Positions 35,357-43,595 of a stretch of 64,000 bases of DNA are shown here, one piece after another. A model generated the notes under the pieces. It ran no database searches. It was not told the DNA's origin and was given only the letters and a program-made list of their open reading frames with translations. This DNA comes from Gluconobacter kondonii (GTDB lineage: Bacteria; Pseudomonadota; Alphaproteobacteria; Acetobacterales; Acetobacteraceae): assembly GCF_002723995.1 (NCBI RefSeq), contig NZ_BEWP01000005.1, positions 124,001-188,000 on the forward strand, given 5' to 3'. Made by a program: the position numbers and the translations under genes. Within the stretch, counting starts at the first letter, position 1. Every line of letters begins with the position of its first letter.

Positions 35357-35929
35357 ATGAATAACGCATCTTCCCCGACGCCCCAAAGCAGAACACGCGT
35401 CCTTCGCCGTTTCGCACAGGCGGGAGTGGCATGTGTTCCGCTGCTGCTCGGCGGATGCTCGTTCTTTTCCCCGATTCCCGAGCCCCGCGGCTCCCTGATC
35501 GAAAAGACCGATTACGCACAGCTCGTGCCCGGAACAAGCACCCGTACGGACGTGCTCGATCTGCTGGGATCACCGACGGCGCATGCGACCTTCGACGACA
35601 ATACCTGGATCTATGTTTCCATGATCACGTCGCCAACGCCGCTGACCTTCCCGAGCGTGAAGAAACAGGAAGTCGTGGTGCTGAATTTCGACAATGGCGG
35701 CGTCCTGCGCAAAGTGGACACCCTCAACAAAAAGAACGCCATGTATGTTGGCATGGTGAGTGCGAAAACACCGACACCGGGCACAAGCTCGTCCATCCTT
35801 CAGGAACTGCTGGGCAATGTCGGACGCTACAACCCGATGAGCGGCATGAGCAGCCAATTCGGCGGCAGCTCCGGCCCGATGGGCGGTCAGGGCACCGGCA
35901 ATGGCGGCGCTGGCAACTCGCTGCCCTAA
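35357..35929 (+). CDS. bamE: Outer membrane protein assembly factor BamE (SmpA/OmlA)
   Basis: BamE is a lipoprotein of the Bam complex that inserts beta-barrels. The 190-residue protein has a signal peptide with lipobox LLLGGC, then the SmpA/OmlA domain (LVPGTSTRTDVLDLLGSPT ... DDNTWIYVSM). The last ~50 residues are Gly/Ser/Met-rich and not conserved, making it longer than E. coli BamE. I chose ATG 35357; an open frame from 35273 overlaps the divergent gene. Position beside DUF177 is common in alphaproteobacteria. Confidence 0.92.
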   Translation: MNNASSPTPQSRTRVLRRFAQAGVACVPLLLGGCSFFSPIPEPRGSLIEKTDYAQLVPGTSTRTDVLDLLGSPTAHATFDDNTWIYVSMITSPTPLTFPSVKKQEVVVLNFDNGGVLRKVDTLNKKNAMYVGMVSAKTPTPGTSSSILQELLGNVGRYNPMSGMSSQFGGSSGPMGGQGTGNGGAGNSLP

Positions 35930-35945
35930 GTCTCTGGGAATCTGA

Positions 35946-37340
35946 TTATTTCGGGAGGTTGAGCAGAACGCCCAAACCTCCCAACGGGCTGTCCATCAGG
36001 CGAATGGACCCGCCATGGGCGTGAATGATGTCCCGTACGATCGTCAGACCCAAACCGCCGCTTTGCCCATCCTGACTGGCGCTCACGCCATTCAGTTCCG
36101 AAATGGCGGCCCGGCGGCTGGCGGACAGGCCCGGCCCGTTATCTTCTACAGAGATTTCGATATTCCGCTCTCCTTCGCGCAGGGAGAACCGCATCGCTCC
36201 GCCGTGACGGCGGGCATTTTCTGCCAGATTCGTCAGAACGCGGCGCAATGCGTCAGGCCGGACTATCGCTTCAACGCCTTCCCGGCCTTCGACGCCCAGA
36301 ACCTGCCCTCCCGCACGCAAAGTGGCGGCTGCGACATCATCCAGCATGCCTCTCAGATCGGTCAGAACGGGTTCCTCGGCCCCCTCTCCTCGCGCAAATG
36401 ACAGATAACTGCCAATCAGGCGCTCCATATCCTCGATATCCGTGACCATATCCGCAAGATCTGGCTTGAGGCTCTCGGCACGGATCGGGCCAGAGGTCGG
36501 GATCATGGCAACCGTCAGACGCAGTCGCGTCAGGGGTGTTCGCAAATCATGCGAGACACCCGCCAGAACAGCCGTACGTTGCGCCACAAAGCGGTTCACT
36601 CGCGCCTGCATGCGATTGAACGCAACAGCAGCCTGTCGCACCTCCCGCGCTCCCTGAGGGCGGATCGGTCCTGCATCTCTTCCCATCCCGAACAGTTCGG
36701 CAGCCCGCCCCAGACGACGAATGGCGCGCACCTGATTGCGCATGAACAGCCCGGCGATCAGGAACAGCAGAATGGAACTGCTGACAGCCCAGACCACGAA
36801 AAGCCAGATCGGCCCAATATTCAGACGCTTGACCGGCACCATGATCACCATCACACCTTGCGGAAGCTGGATCGAGGCACGCACCGTCTGGGGCGCTTCA
36901 GACCAGTCCACATCATAGGAGCGACCAAGATTCTGCCGGATCGAGCGGGCAAAATCGTCATCCATTGGGCCAAGCACATGATTGGTACCGTACCGGGAGA
37001 GTTTTTCGGCAGGATGGAATGCAAAACCCAGTTGGGTCCGCGAAGACGCATCCTGAAGAATAAGCGCCCGTTCCTCTGGGGATGAGGCGTGCTCGATCAT
37101 GGCCACGACAAGCGAGATCTCGCCCGTCACGCCGTCCGAGAGGCGGCGGGAGACGACGTTCAGATAGGTTCCGTAAAACAGGCCCAGCGCGATTGCCTGC
37201 GTCACCAGCAGCGGAATGAGCACGATCAGCATCGACCGCCCCATGAGGGAGCGCGGCAGAATACGCCTTAACGGACGGTCCAGCTTCTGCCAGGATTCGT
37301 CCCGCTCAACCGTCGGATCAGCGTCCCGGTTTGAGAACAT
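35946..37340 (-). CDS. EnvZ-like sensor histidine kinase
   Basis: A 464-residue membrane histidine kinase. Two membrane helices (residues ~35-55 and ~180-200) flank a ~120-residue periplasmic sensor, followed by HAMP, HisKA (LAGVSHDLRTPLTRLRL, His in the H-box) and HATPase_c (NLAENARRHG, EDNGPGL, GGLGLTIV). It would phosphorylate the response regulator whose gene overlaps its start by 23 nt. The start ATG 37340 (MFSNRDADPTVERDE) is inferred. It closes the def-marR-ompR-kinase cluster. Confidence 0.9.
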   Translation of the reverse strand: MFSNRDADPTVERDESWQKLDRPLRRILPRSLMGRSMLIVLIPLLVTQAIALGLFYGTYLNVVSRRLSDGVTGEISLVVAMIEHASSPEERALILQDASSRTQLGFAFHPAEKLSRYGTNHVLGPMDDDFARSIRQNLGRSYDVDWSEAPQTVRASIQLPQGVMVIMVPVKRLNIGPIWLFVVWAVSSSILLFLIAGLFMRNQVRAIRRLGRAAELFGMGRDAGPIRPQGAREVRQAAVAFNRMQARVNRFVAQRTAVLAGVSHDLRTPLTRLRLTVAMIPTSGPIRAESLKPDLADMVTDIEDMERLIGSYLSFARGEGAEEPVLTDLRGMLDDVAAATLRAGGQVLGVEGREGVEAIVRPDALRRVLTNLAENARRHGGAMRFSLREGERNIEISVEDNGPGLSASRRAAISELNGVSASQDGQSGGLGLTIVRDIIHAHGGSIRLMDSPLGGLGVLLNLPK

Positions 37341-38016
37341 AACCCTTGCCCCGCACGGTATGAAGAAAACGGGGCTCTTTGGGATCCACCTCGATCCGGC
37401 GACGCAGACGCGTGACCTGAACATCGACGGCACGTTCGCCAATCTCGTCCATTTCCAACGCCTTGGCGATGGCTTCACGCGATAGAACCGTTCCCGGCTG
37501 GCTGGTGAGAACGCCCAGAAGTGCGGATTCTCCTCCCGTCAGATGCACGGCCCCCTGCGGACCACTGAGCAGGCCGCGTTTGACGTCGAATTCCAACTCT
37601 CCCAGCCGCAGGATGTCGGGAACTTCGTCCACCACTGGCAACGCAGGTACAACACGTCGAAGATGGGCCCGAAGACGAAGCAGAAGCTCACGCGGCTCGA
37701 ATGGTTTGCCCAGATAGTCGTCCGCACCGGCTTCAAGCCCCCCGATCCGGTCCGCAGGCTCCCCCCGCGCCGTCAGGAGCAGAATCGGAAGTGACAGACC
37801 ATCTTTGCGCAGGCTGTTAGTCAGAGACAGACCATCCTCGCCCGGCATGGTAACATCAAGGACAAGCGCATCGGGCTGGATCCGTTGCAGGACGTCGCGG
37901 GCCGCCAGGGCATCAAGGGCGGTGCTCACCCGATAACCGTTTTCGGACAGGTAACGCTGAAGCAGCCGCAAAAGGCGCGGATCGTCGTCAACGACCAGAA
38001 TATGTTCGTCACTCAT
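37318..38016 (-). CDS. OmpR-family response regulator (PetR-like)
   Basis: A 232-residue response regulator. The receiver domain has the acidic pocket VVDDDPRLL, phosphorylated Asp in LVLDVTMPG and the Lys in GKPFEPREL. The OmpR winged helix at the C-terminus ends VRGKGYVLKPGR. It overlaps the MarR gene by 4 nt and the kinase by 23 nt. The marR-ompR pair resembles petP-petR of Rhodobacter. Confidence 0.95.
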   Translation of the reverse strand: MSDEHILVVDDDPRLLRLLQRYLSENGYRVSTALDALAARDVLQRIQPDALVLDVTMPGEDGLSLTNSLRKDGLSLPILLLTARGEPADRIGGLEAGADDYLGKPFEPRELLLRLRAHLRRVVPALPVVDEVPDILRLGELEFDVKRGLLSGPQGAVHLTGGESALLGVLTSQPGTVLSREAIAKALEMDEIGERAVDVQVTRLRRRIEVDPKEPRFLHTVRGKGYVLKPGR

Positions 38017-38501
38017 GGAACAGAACTCCCGACTGGTTCCTGAAGTGGCGTCAGGACGCGGCGAAACCCTTCCACAGCCGTCATGCCCGCCTCACGATAG
38101 GCCCGGGTCATCACTTCGCGGATCATGAGAAACAGTTCGCGTTCAAGAGCCTCCCCGGCTTCCGTCAGGCGCAGGGGACGTCTGCGGCGGTCATGGCGGT
38201 CTTCTTCCTGTACGAGCAGTTTGCGATCCCGAAGATCGCCCAGAGCGCGACCAAGAGATTGTTTGGTAATGCCGAGACTGTTCAGAAGCGCCGTGGGAGT
38301 AATTCCCGGATGTGCGGCAGCCAGGAAAAGAATGCGGTGATGCGCTGGCCCCAGCCCTTTCTCGCGCAGAAGACTCTCGCAGTCGGCATTCAACGTCCGC
38401 CAGGCCAACATCATGGCCTCATAAGACTGCCGGATCCGGTCTTCCCGCAGATAAAGATGCGCCGTCGCGGATGACGGGATGTCCATGGATCGGGCCGTCA
38501 C
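38013..38501 (-). CDS. MarR-family regulator (PetP-like)
   Basis: A 162-residue winged-helix MarR protein (HRILFLAAAHPGITPTALLN, LGITKQSLGRALGDLRDRKL, EDRHDRRRRPLRLTEAG). It likely represses or tunes the linked two-component system, as suggested for PetP. Start may be GTG 38501, overlapping the def stop by 4 nt, or ATG 38486. It is not a typical drug-responsive marR locus: no efflux gene is nearby. Confidence 0.9.
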   Translation of the reverse strand: MTARSMDIPSSATAHLYLREDRIRQSYEAMMLAWRTLNADCESLLREKGLGPAHHRILFLAAAHPGITPTALLNSLGITKQSLGRALGDLRDRKLLVQEEDRHDRRRRPLRLTEAGEALERELFLMIREVMTRAYREAGMTAVEGFRRVLTPLQEPVGSSVP

Positions 38502-39010
38502 CGAAAAGCTTCCTCCACATATCCAAAGCGGTCGAAATCGATGATGCGCTGCGGATAGAGAATGCCGTTCAGATGGTCGTTTTCGTGCTGCAGAACATTG
38601 GCATGAAACCCCCTCGCCTCACCTTCGACCAAGACACCATCCTGATCCAGCCCCTCATAGCGCACGGCGGCATAGCGCGGCACATCAGCCCGCAGCCCCG
38701 GAATCGACAGGCACCCTTCGGTGCAGGTCATCATCTCTTCGCCCAGAGGCGTAATTTCGGGATTGATGAGAACGCGGGGCAGCAATGCTTCCTCGGGAGT
38801 CGCCACGCGGCTTGCAGGAACGTGATAGACGAACATCCGCAGCGGCTGATGGACCTGAGGTGCTGCCAGCCCTGCCCCACGGGCATCGGCCATCGTTTCC
38901 ATCATGTTTGCGATGAGAGACTGGATTTCCGGGGCTTTCGGGTCGGAAACGGCCCGTGCCACCTGATGCAGGACGGGGTTGCCCATCCGGGCAATCTTGA
39001 GCAGGGCCAT
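38498..39010 (-). CDS. def: Peptide deformylase
   Basis: Removes the formyl group from new proteins. The 170-residue enzyme has the three motifs: GAGLAAPQVH, EGCLSIPG (metal Cys) and LQHENDHLNG (HExxH). It is adjacent to regulators instead of fmt, so it may be one of two deformylases in this genome. Start ATG 39010 (MALLKIARMGNPVLH). Confidence 0.95.
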   Translation of the reverse strand: MALLKIARMGNPVLHQVARAVSDPKAPEIQSLIANMMETMADARGAGLAAPQVHQPLRMFVYHVPASRVATPEEALLPRVLINPEITPLGEEMMTCTEGCLSIPGLRADVPRYAAVRYEGLDQDGVLVEGEARGFHANVLQHENDHLNGILYPQRIIDFDRFGYVEEAFR

Positions 39011-39211
39011 GAAATCCTCTTTCTTCAGACGGGCGTTGCATCAGGTGGAACGCACATGCACGCCGCAGAGTGCGCTTTGCGAAGAATCCATTCAAGCATG
39101 GCCGAATGAATTGCGTTCCCCGCAAAAGATGTGTTAAGGGCACCATCCTTAGTTGGATTGCCATATCACGGGTGGCGCTGAAGAGCGGGCCCATAAGGAG
39201 TTGACGGCACC

Positions 39212-39415
39212 GTGCAGGTTCTCGTTCGTGACAACAATGTTGACCAGGCGCTTAAGGCGCTCAAGAAGAAGATGCAGCGCGAAGGCGTGTTTCGTGAAAT
39301 GAAGCTGCGTCGCCACTTCGAAAAGCCCTCCGAGAAGCGCGCCCGCGAAGCAGCTGAAGCTGTTCGTCGCGCCCGCAAGATGGAGCGTAAGCGTCTGGAG
39401 CGTGAAGGCTTCTAA
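39212..39415 (+). CDS. rpsU: 30S ribosomal protein S21
   Basis: A 67-residue S21, a small basic protein of the 30S platform. It starts with GTG 39212 ([20 protein letters not shown] read as Met first), with an AAGGAG ribosome site 11 nt before. It ends at a bidirectional terminator shared with the S9 peptidase gene. Confidence 0.95.
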
Positions 39416-39442
39416 GTCTTCCCGTCCTCCGAACGGAAAAAA

Positions 39443-39473
39443 AGCCGCATCCCTCGGGATTGCGGCTTTTTTT
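39443..39473. terminator. Bidirectional intrinsic terminator (rpsU / S9 peptidase)
   Basis: Stem AGCCGCA / TGCGGCT (39443-39449 and 39461-39467) with an inner TCCC/GGGA pair, flanked by A-runs on the left and T-runs on the right, so it can stop transcripts from both convergent genes. Confidence 0.88.
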
Positions 39474-39531
39474 ATGCCTGAAATTCTCCTGCTCCCCCGC
39501 CCGCCATCTGCGGACAGGGGAGACGCACAGC

Positions 39532-41649
39532 TTACTGCGCGTCCATCAGGCGGTGACTGAGATAGATGGCTTCCAGAGCCCGCTCATGCGCGACTTCCGC
39601 CGCATTGATCGTACCCGTATGGCCGCCTTCCACATCTTCATAATACAGGAAGGGCAACTTAAGGCTTTCCAGCCGCGCCGCGAAACGACGCGCATGGATC
39701 GGGCCGACGCGATCATCGCGCGTTGACGTGAAAATAAACGGCTCCGGATAGGCCACACCCGCCTTCAGGTTCTGCAAAGGCGACATTTTCTCCCAGAACG
39801 CGCGCGGCCCTGGCTCCGAAACGCTGCCATACTCGGCAGCCCAGGACGCTCCGGCCGCCATCTGCTCATAATTCATCATATCCAAAAGCGGGACGCCGAT
39901 GATGGCGGCATTCCACAGTTCCGGATGCTGGGTGAACTCCACTCCCGCCAGCAGACCGCCATTGGACCGGCCCCGCAGCCCCAGATGCCGTGGTGATGTG
40001 ATGTGGCGCGCCGTCAGGTCGCGGGCGACAGCTGCAAAGTCGTCATAAGCCTTCTGCCTTCCTTCTCGACGCGCGACATCGTGCCATGCGGGCCCGAATT
40101 CTCCGCCACCACGGATATTGGCCATGACGTAAACGCCGCCCCGGTCAAACCATGTAATCCCGAGATCGGGGTGATAGACCGGCAGGTAGGACAATCCGAA
40201 ACCACCATACGCCGTCATCAGCGTCGGACGGGCACCGTCTTTCTTCCAATCCTTGGCATGCACAATGAAATAAGGAATGGCCGTACCATCCGTACTGGTC
40301 GCCGACATCTGCTCGACCACCAGATTGGACGCATCGAACAGATCGGGCTGGCGATACAGAGGCTGAGCGGTCTGAGCTGTCGTATTCAGGCTCCAGATCT
40401 GTGGCGCCTGAATGAAGCCTTCAAGCTGAAGATAGGCCTGTGACAGACCAGGATCTGACGAAACGATTTCTGCGGCCATGTTCTTGGGAAGATCAATAGA
40501 CCGCGACGTCCATGCTCCAGTCGCGGCCCGGCGAAAGAGCTTCAGGACAGGTTGAACGTTGTCATATAGAACAACCACCAGGCCATCTTTTGTCACAGCA
40601 AGAGCATCGCCCATACCATCCCCGATCGTCTGACGGGATGTCGGCGACAGAATGAGCTGAGGCACGGCAGGATTTTTCAGGTCCAGCGCGACAATGCTAT
40701 CGGCGTGAAATGTCTGACCGGACACCGTCCAGTCCTGCAAGAGATGCAGAACCAGTTGGCCATCCAGATAGGACAGGCTGTCATATTTTTCTGGCAGAGG
40801 CAGCCGGGTCAACGTCTGCGTCGAGGGATTGAACAGACTGACTTCCGTGTGGAAGAAATCCCGATGGCGGCTGATCAGAAAGAGTTCGTGGCCTTTTTCA
40901 TCACGCAGGCGCTCCGGCGCCACATCCATATCCGTGATCTGACCACGATAGACTTCGACCGCCTGATCCAGCTTCTGCCCACGATGCAAAAGCCGAACCG
41001 AATAGGGGTAGCCCGAATGCGTCAGCCCGGCATTGCCCGCCCCCCAGTCCCGCGAAACCAGAAGTGTATTGGCATCAACCCAGATGGCCGTCTGCTTTCC
41101 GGACGGAAGATCAAAGCCGTCTTTTACAAAAATATCTGTCTGCGTGTCGTATTCCCGGACCACATGAGCATCTTCCCCCGCCTGTGAGAGCGACATGAGA
41201 CAGAACCGCTCCTGCGGGCTGAGACAATACAGGCCTTCCATGACCCAGTTGGCATGCTCATTCCGTGCCAGAGCATCAAGGTCGAAACGCGTTTTCCATT
41301 GCGGATGGCCGGACTGGAAGGAGGAGGTAGACGCGCTGCGCCATATCCCGCGTGTATGACGATCATCCTGCCAGAAGTTCCAGATTTCTCCACCCTGCTG
41401 CGTCGGGAGCGCAAGACGTGCCGGAGATTGCTGGGCCGTCAGGATTTTCTGATAGAGAGGCTTGTAGCGGGGATCAGAAGTGAGCGTCGCTTCTGTGTGG
41501 GCGTTTTGTGCCCGCACCCATTCCAGCGCCCTGACACCATCCGTCTGACTTAATTCGGCAGGGGACGGAAGAGAAGATGAACCCGCATAGGCTGCCAGAG
41601 GCAGGATGGAGAGAGACAGACAGAATGCTCTCGCAAAAACAGAAGACAT
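39532..41649 (-). CDS. Exported S9 prolyl oligopeptidase family peptidase
   Basis: A 705-residue serine peptidase of the prolyl oligopeptidase family, probably periplasmic. Sec signal peptide MSSVFARAFCLSLSILPLAAYA, a beta-propeller domain (~50-410), then the hydrolase domain with nucleophile Ser ~562 in GLRGRSNGGLLAG, the Asp-containing STRDDRVGP and His ~677 in EGGHTGT. The propeller in this clade usually limits substrates to short peptides. The ribosome site AAAGG lies inside a 9-bp hairpin (see separate entry). It follows motA with a 52-bp gap. Confidence 0.94.
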   Translation of the reverse strand: MSSVFARAFCLSLSILPLAAYAGSSSLPSPAELSQTDGVRALEWVRAQNAHTEATLTSDPRYKPLYQKILTAQQSPARLALPTQQGGEIWNFWQDDRHTRGIWRSASTSSFQSGHPQWKTRFDLDALARNEHANWVMEGLYCLSPQERFCLMSLSQAGEDAHVVREYDTQTDIFVKDGFDLPSGKQTAIWVDANTLLVSRDWGAGNAGLTHSGYPYSVRLLHRGQKLDQAVEVYRGQITDMDVAPERLRDEKGHELFLISRHRDFFHTEVSLFNPSTQTLTRLPLPEKYDSLSYLDGQLVLHLLQDWTVSGQTFHADSIVALDLKNPAVPQLILSPTSRQTIGDGMGDALAVTKDGLVVVLYDNVQPVLKLFRRAATGAWTSRSIDLPKNMAAEIVSSDPGLSQAYLQLEGFIQAPQIWSLNTTAQTAQPLYRQPDLFDASNLVVEQMSATSTDGTAIPYFIVHAKDWKKDGARPTLMTAYGGFGLSYLPVYHPDLGITWFDRGGVYVMANIRGGGEFGPAWHDVARREGRQKAYDDFAAVARDLTARHITSPRHLGLRGRSNGGLLAGVEFTQHPELWNAAIIGVPLLDMMNYEQMAAGASWAAEYGSVSEPGPRAFWEKMSPLQNLKAGVAYPEPFIFTSTRDDRVGPIHARRFAARLESLKLPFLYYEDVEGGHTGTINAAEVAHERALEAIYLSHRLMDAQ

Positions 41650-41656
41650 GGAACGC

Positions 41657-41689
41657 CTTTACGATACCGACAATATCGGCATCGTAAAG
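41657..41689 (-). promoter_or_regulatory. Hairpin covering the S9 peptidase ribosome site
   Basis: A perfect 9-bp stem CTTTACGAT / ATCGTAAAG (41681-41689 with 41657-41665) with an inner CCGA/TCGG stem (41667-41670, 41676-41679). The right part of the stem on the mRNA contains four of the five bases of AAAGG (41656-41660), 6 nt before the ATG at 41649. It may block ribosome binding when folded. Confidence 0.55.
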
Positions 41690-41701
41690 ACATCCGGTCG
41701 A

Positions 41702-42568
41702 TCAGGCCACAGCTGCTGCGCTGACGGCTTCTTCCACCTCCTGAAAGCTCGGCATCAGATCAGACGGAATGCTCTTGCGACCGATCTCGACACTGACCTG
41801 AGGAGCATTGCCCTGAAGATGCGCCACAATCACGGATCGCACGAGATCGAGATAAGAGGATTCTTCCTCCACTACGCCCCCCAGCCGACTGGCGATTGGC
41901 GCGACAATTCCATAAGCCAGAAGGATACCGAGAAATGTTCCGACCAGAGCGCCTGCAATCATTTCACCCAGAATGATGGGAGGCTTGCTGATGGACGCCA
42001 TGGTCTTAATCACCCCCAGAACGGCCGCAACAATTCCCAGAGCTGGCAGCGCATCGGCAATGGACTGAAGGGCATGGGAAAGATGCATTTCCTCCCGCAT
42101 GTTTTTCTTGAGCTCATTCCCCATCACCTCATCCATCTGATACGGGTCGGTGGCGTTCATACCCGCCATACGCAGGTAATCGCAGATGAACAAACAGACA
42201 CGAGAATTGTCCCGGATTTTCGGAAAAGCGCCGAAAACCGTACTGCCCTGTGGGTCTTCGATATGAGATTCCAGTGCCATGAACCCCTTGGAAGAGGCCA
42301 GCTTCACAATATGGAACAGCAGACTCAGAAGATCGACATAGTCTGAGCGGACATACTGCGAGCCCTTCATAGCCTTCTTCAAACCACCCGGCAGGTGCTT
42401 CACGGCGGCGATGGAATTGGCCATCAAAAAGGTTCCGACGGCAGACCCCAGAATGGTCAGAAGCTCGAAAGGCATTGACGAAACGAGAGGGCCAATCGCT
42501 CCGCCAGATGCTACGAACGATCCGAAAACACAGCCCAGAACAACAACCAGACCGATAATGATGAACAT
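41702..42568 (-). CDS. motA: Flagellar motor stator protein MotA
   Basis: MotA is the membrane stator subunit that couples proton flow to rotor torque. The 288-residue protein has four membrane helices (two near the N-terminus, two at ~175-225) with the large cytoplasmic loop between. The N-terminus MFIIIGLVVVLGCVFGSFVA is typical. It lies 26 nt after motB, an order reversed from the E. coli motAB, and ends near the S9 peptidase. No other flagellar gene is in the window. Confidence 0.95.
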   Translation of the reverse strand: MFIIIGLVVVLGCVFGSFVASGGAIGPLVSSMPFELLTILGSAVGTFLMANSIAAVKHLPGGLKKAMKGSQYVRSDYVDLLSLLFHIVKLASSKGFMALESHIEDPQGSTVFGAFPKIRDNSRVCLFICDYLRMAGMNATDPYQMDEVMGNELKKNMREEMHLSHALQSIADALPALGIVAAVLGVIKTMASISKPPIILGEMIAGALVGTFLGILLAYGIVAPIASRLGGVVEEESSYLDLVRSVIVAHLQGNAPQVSVEIGRKSIPSDLMPSFQEVEEAVSAAAVA

Positions 42569-42594
42569 CCGAAAACTTCCTGACTGACCTGAAT

Positions 42595-43545
42595 TTATTG
42601 CGAAATATCGGGCGATAGCACCAGCACGATGCGACGGTTCCGGGGATTGAGAGGCTGGGTGGGATCAAAGAGATTCCGATCCGCATATCCGCTAACGGAT
42701 TTCAGGCGCCCATCGGGAAAGCCGTTCTGAACCACCAGATCCCGCACAGCGACTGCCCTTGCACTCGACAGGCTCCAGTTGCTCATCTGTCCGGGACGGT
42801 AAGGCGTCGCGTCCGTGTAACCGGCGATGGACAGCTTACCGTGCAGTTTTTCGAGATAAGGCACGATCGCCTTGATCAACTGAACCGCATGGGCATCAGG
42901 AGTAGACTTGCCCAAAGCGAACATCGGTTGATGGTCGGAATCTGCGATCTGGATATGAAGGCCATCATCGCCCGCCGAAACCGAGACCTGCGAGCGGACA
43001 TCGGCCAGTTCCGGCGCATTGCTGATCAGAGCCTGAATTTTCTGGGCCGCGGCCATTCTGGCAGCCTGTTCGGCCTTCTGGTCTGCGTTCTGGGGAAAAG
43101 ACGTGACAGGCGGTTCGCCGGGCTGGATCTGATTGTCATGAAGAACGACGATCTGAGCCGTATGAGTGCTGGACGCGCTCTGATCTCTGGCCGTTTGTGC
43201 GCCCGAAGCCCCTCCCTGCACCGGTTTTCCGTACTGGTCCTTACCCAGTTTCAGGGCAACGGCTTTTGTTTCAAGAGAAACAGGCTCGGGAGCCGCAGGC
43301 AGAACATTATCCACGGGTGGTGGCATGTCTTTCCAGACCGCCATCGGATTGAAGAAGTTGGCGATACCCTTTCGCTGCTCTTCCGTCGTGGCGTTGATGA
43401 GCCACATGACCAGAAAGAACGCCATCATGGCCGTTACGAAATCGGCGTAGGCGATTTTCCATGCCCCGCCGTGATGACCGCCTCCAACAACGTCAAAACG
43501 TTTGATGATGATCTTTCGTGCTTCTTTGCCGTTCTGGTTGGACAT
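42595..43545 (-). CDS. motB: Flagellar motor stator protein MotB
   Basis: MotB anchors the stator to peptidoglycan. The 316-residue protein has one N-terminal membrane helix with the proton-carrying Asp in AYADFVTAMMAFFLVMWLIN, a Ser/Gln/Ala-rich linker and a C-terminal OmpA-like domain (IAGYTDATPYRPGQMSNWSL, SARAVAVRDLV). A strong AGGAGG ribosome site is 5 nt before the ATG. The first residues of Met-Ser-Asn-Gln-Asn-Gly-Lys suit the cytoplasmic tail. Confidence 0.95.
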   Translation of the reverse strand: MSNQNGKEARKIIIKRFDVVGGGHHGGAWKIAYADFVTAMMAFFLVMWLINATTEEQRKGIANFFNPMAVWKDMPPPVDNVLPAAPEPVSLETKAVALKLGKDQYGKPVQGGASGAQTARDQSASSTHTAQIVVLHDNQIQPGEPPVTSFPQNADQKAEQAARMAAAQKIQALISNAPELADVRSQVSVSAGDDGLHIQIADSDHQPMFALGKSTPDAHAVQLIKAIVPYLEKLHGKLSIAGYTDATPYRPGQMSNWSLSSARAVAVRDLVVQNGFPDGRLKSVSGYADRNLFDPTQPLNPRNRRIVLVLSPDISQ

Positions 43546-43595
43546 CCCGCCTCCTGAGTGGTCTCAGTATGACAGGCGAGTTCTTAAGGAGAGGT

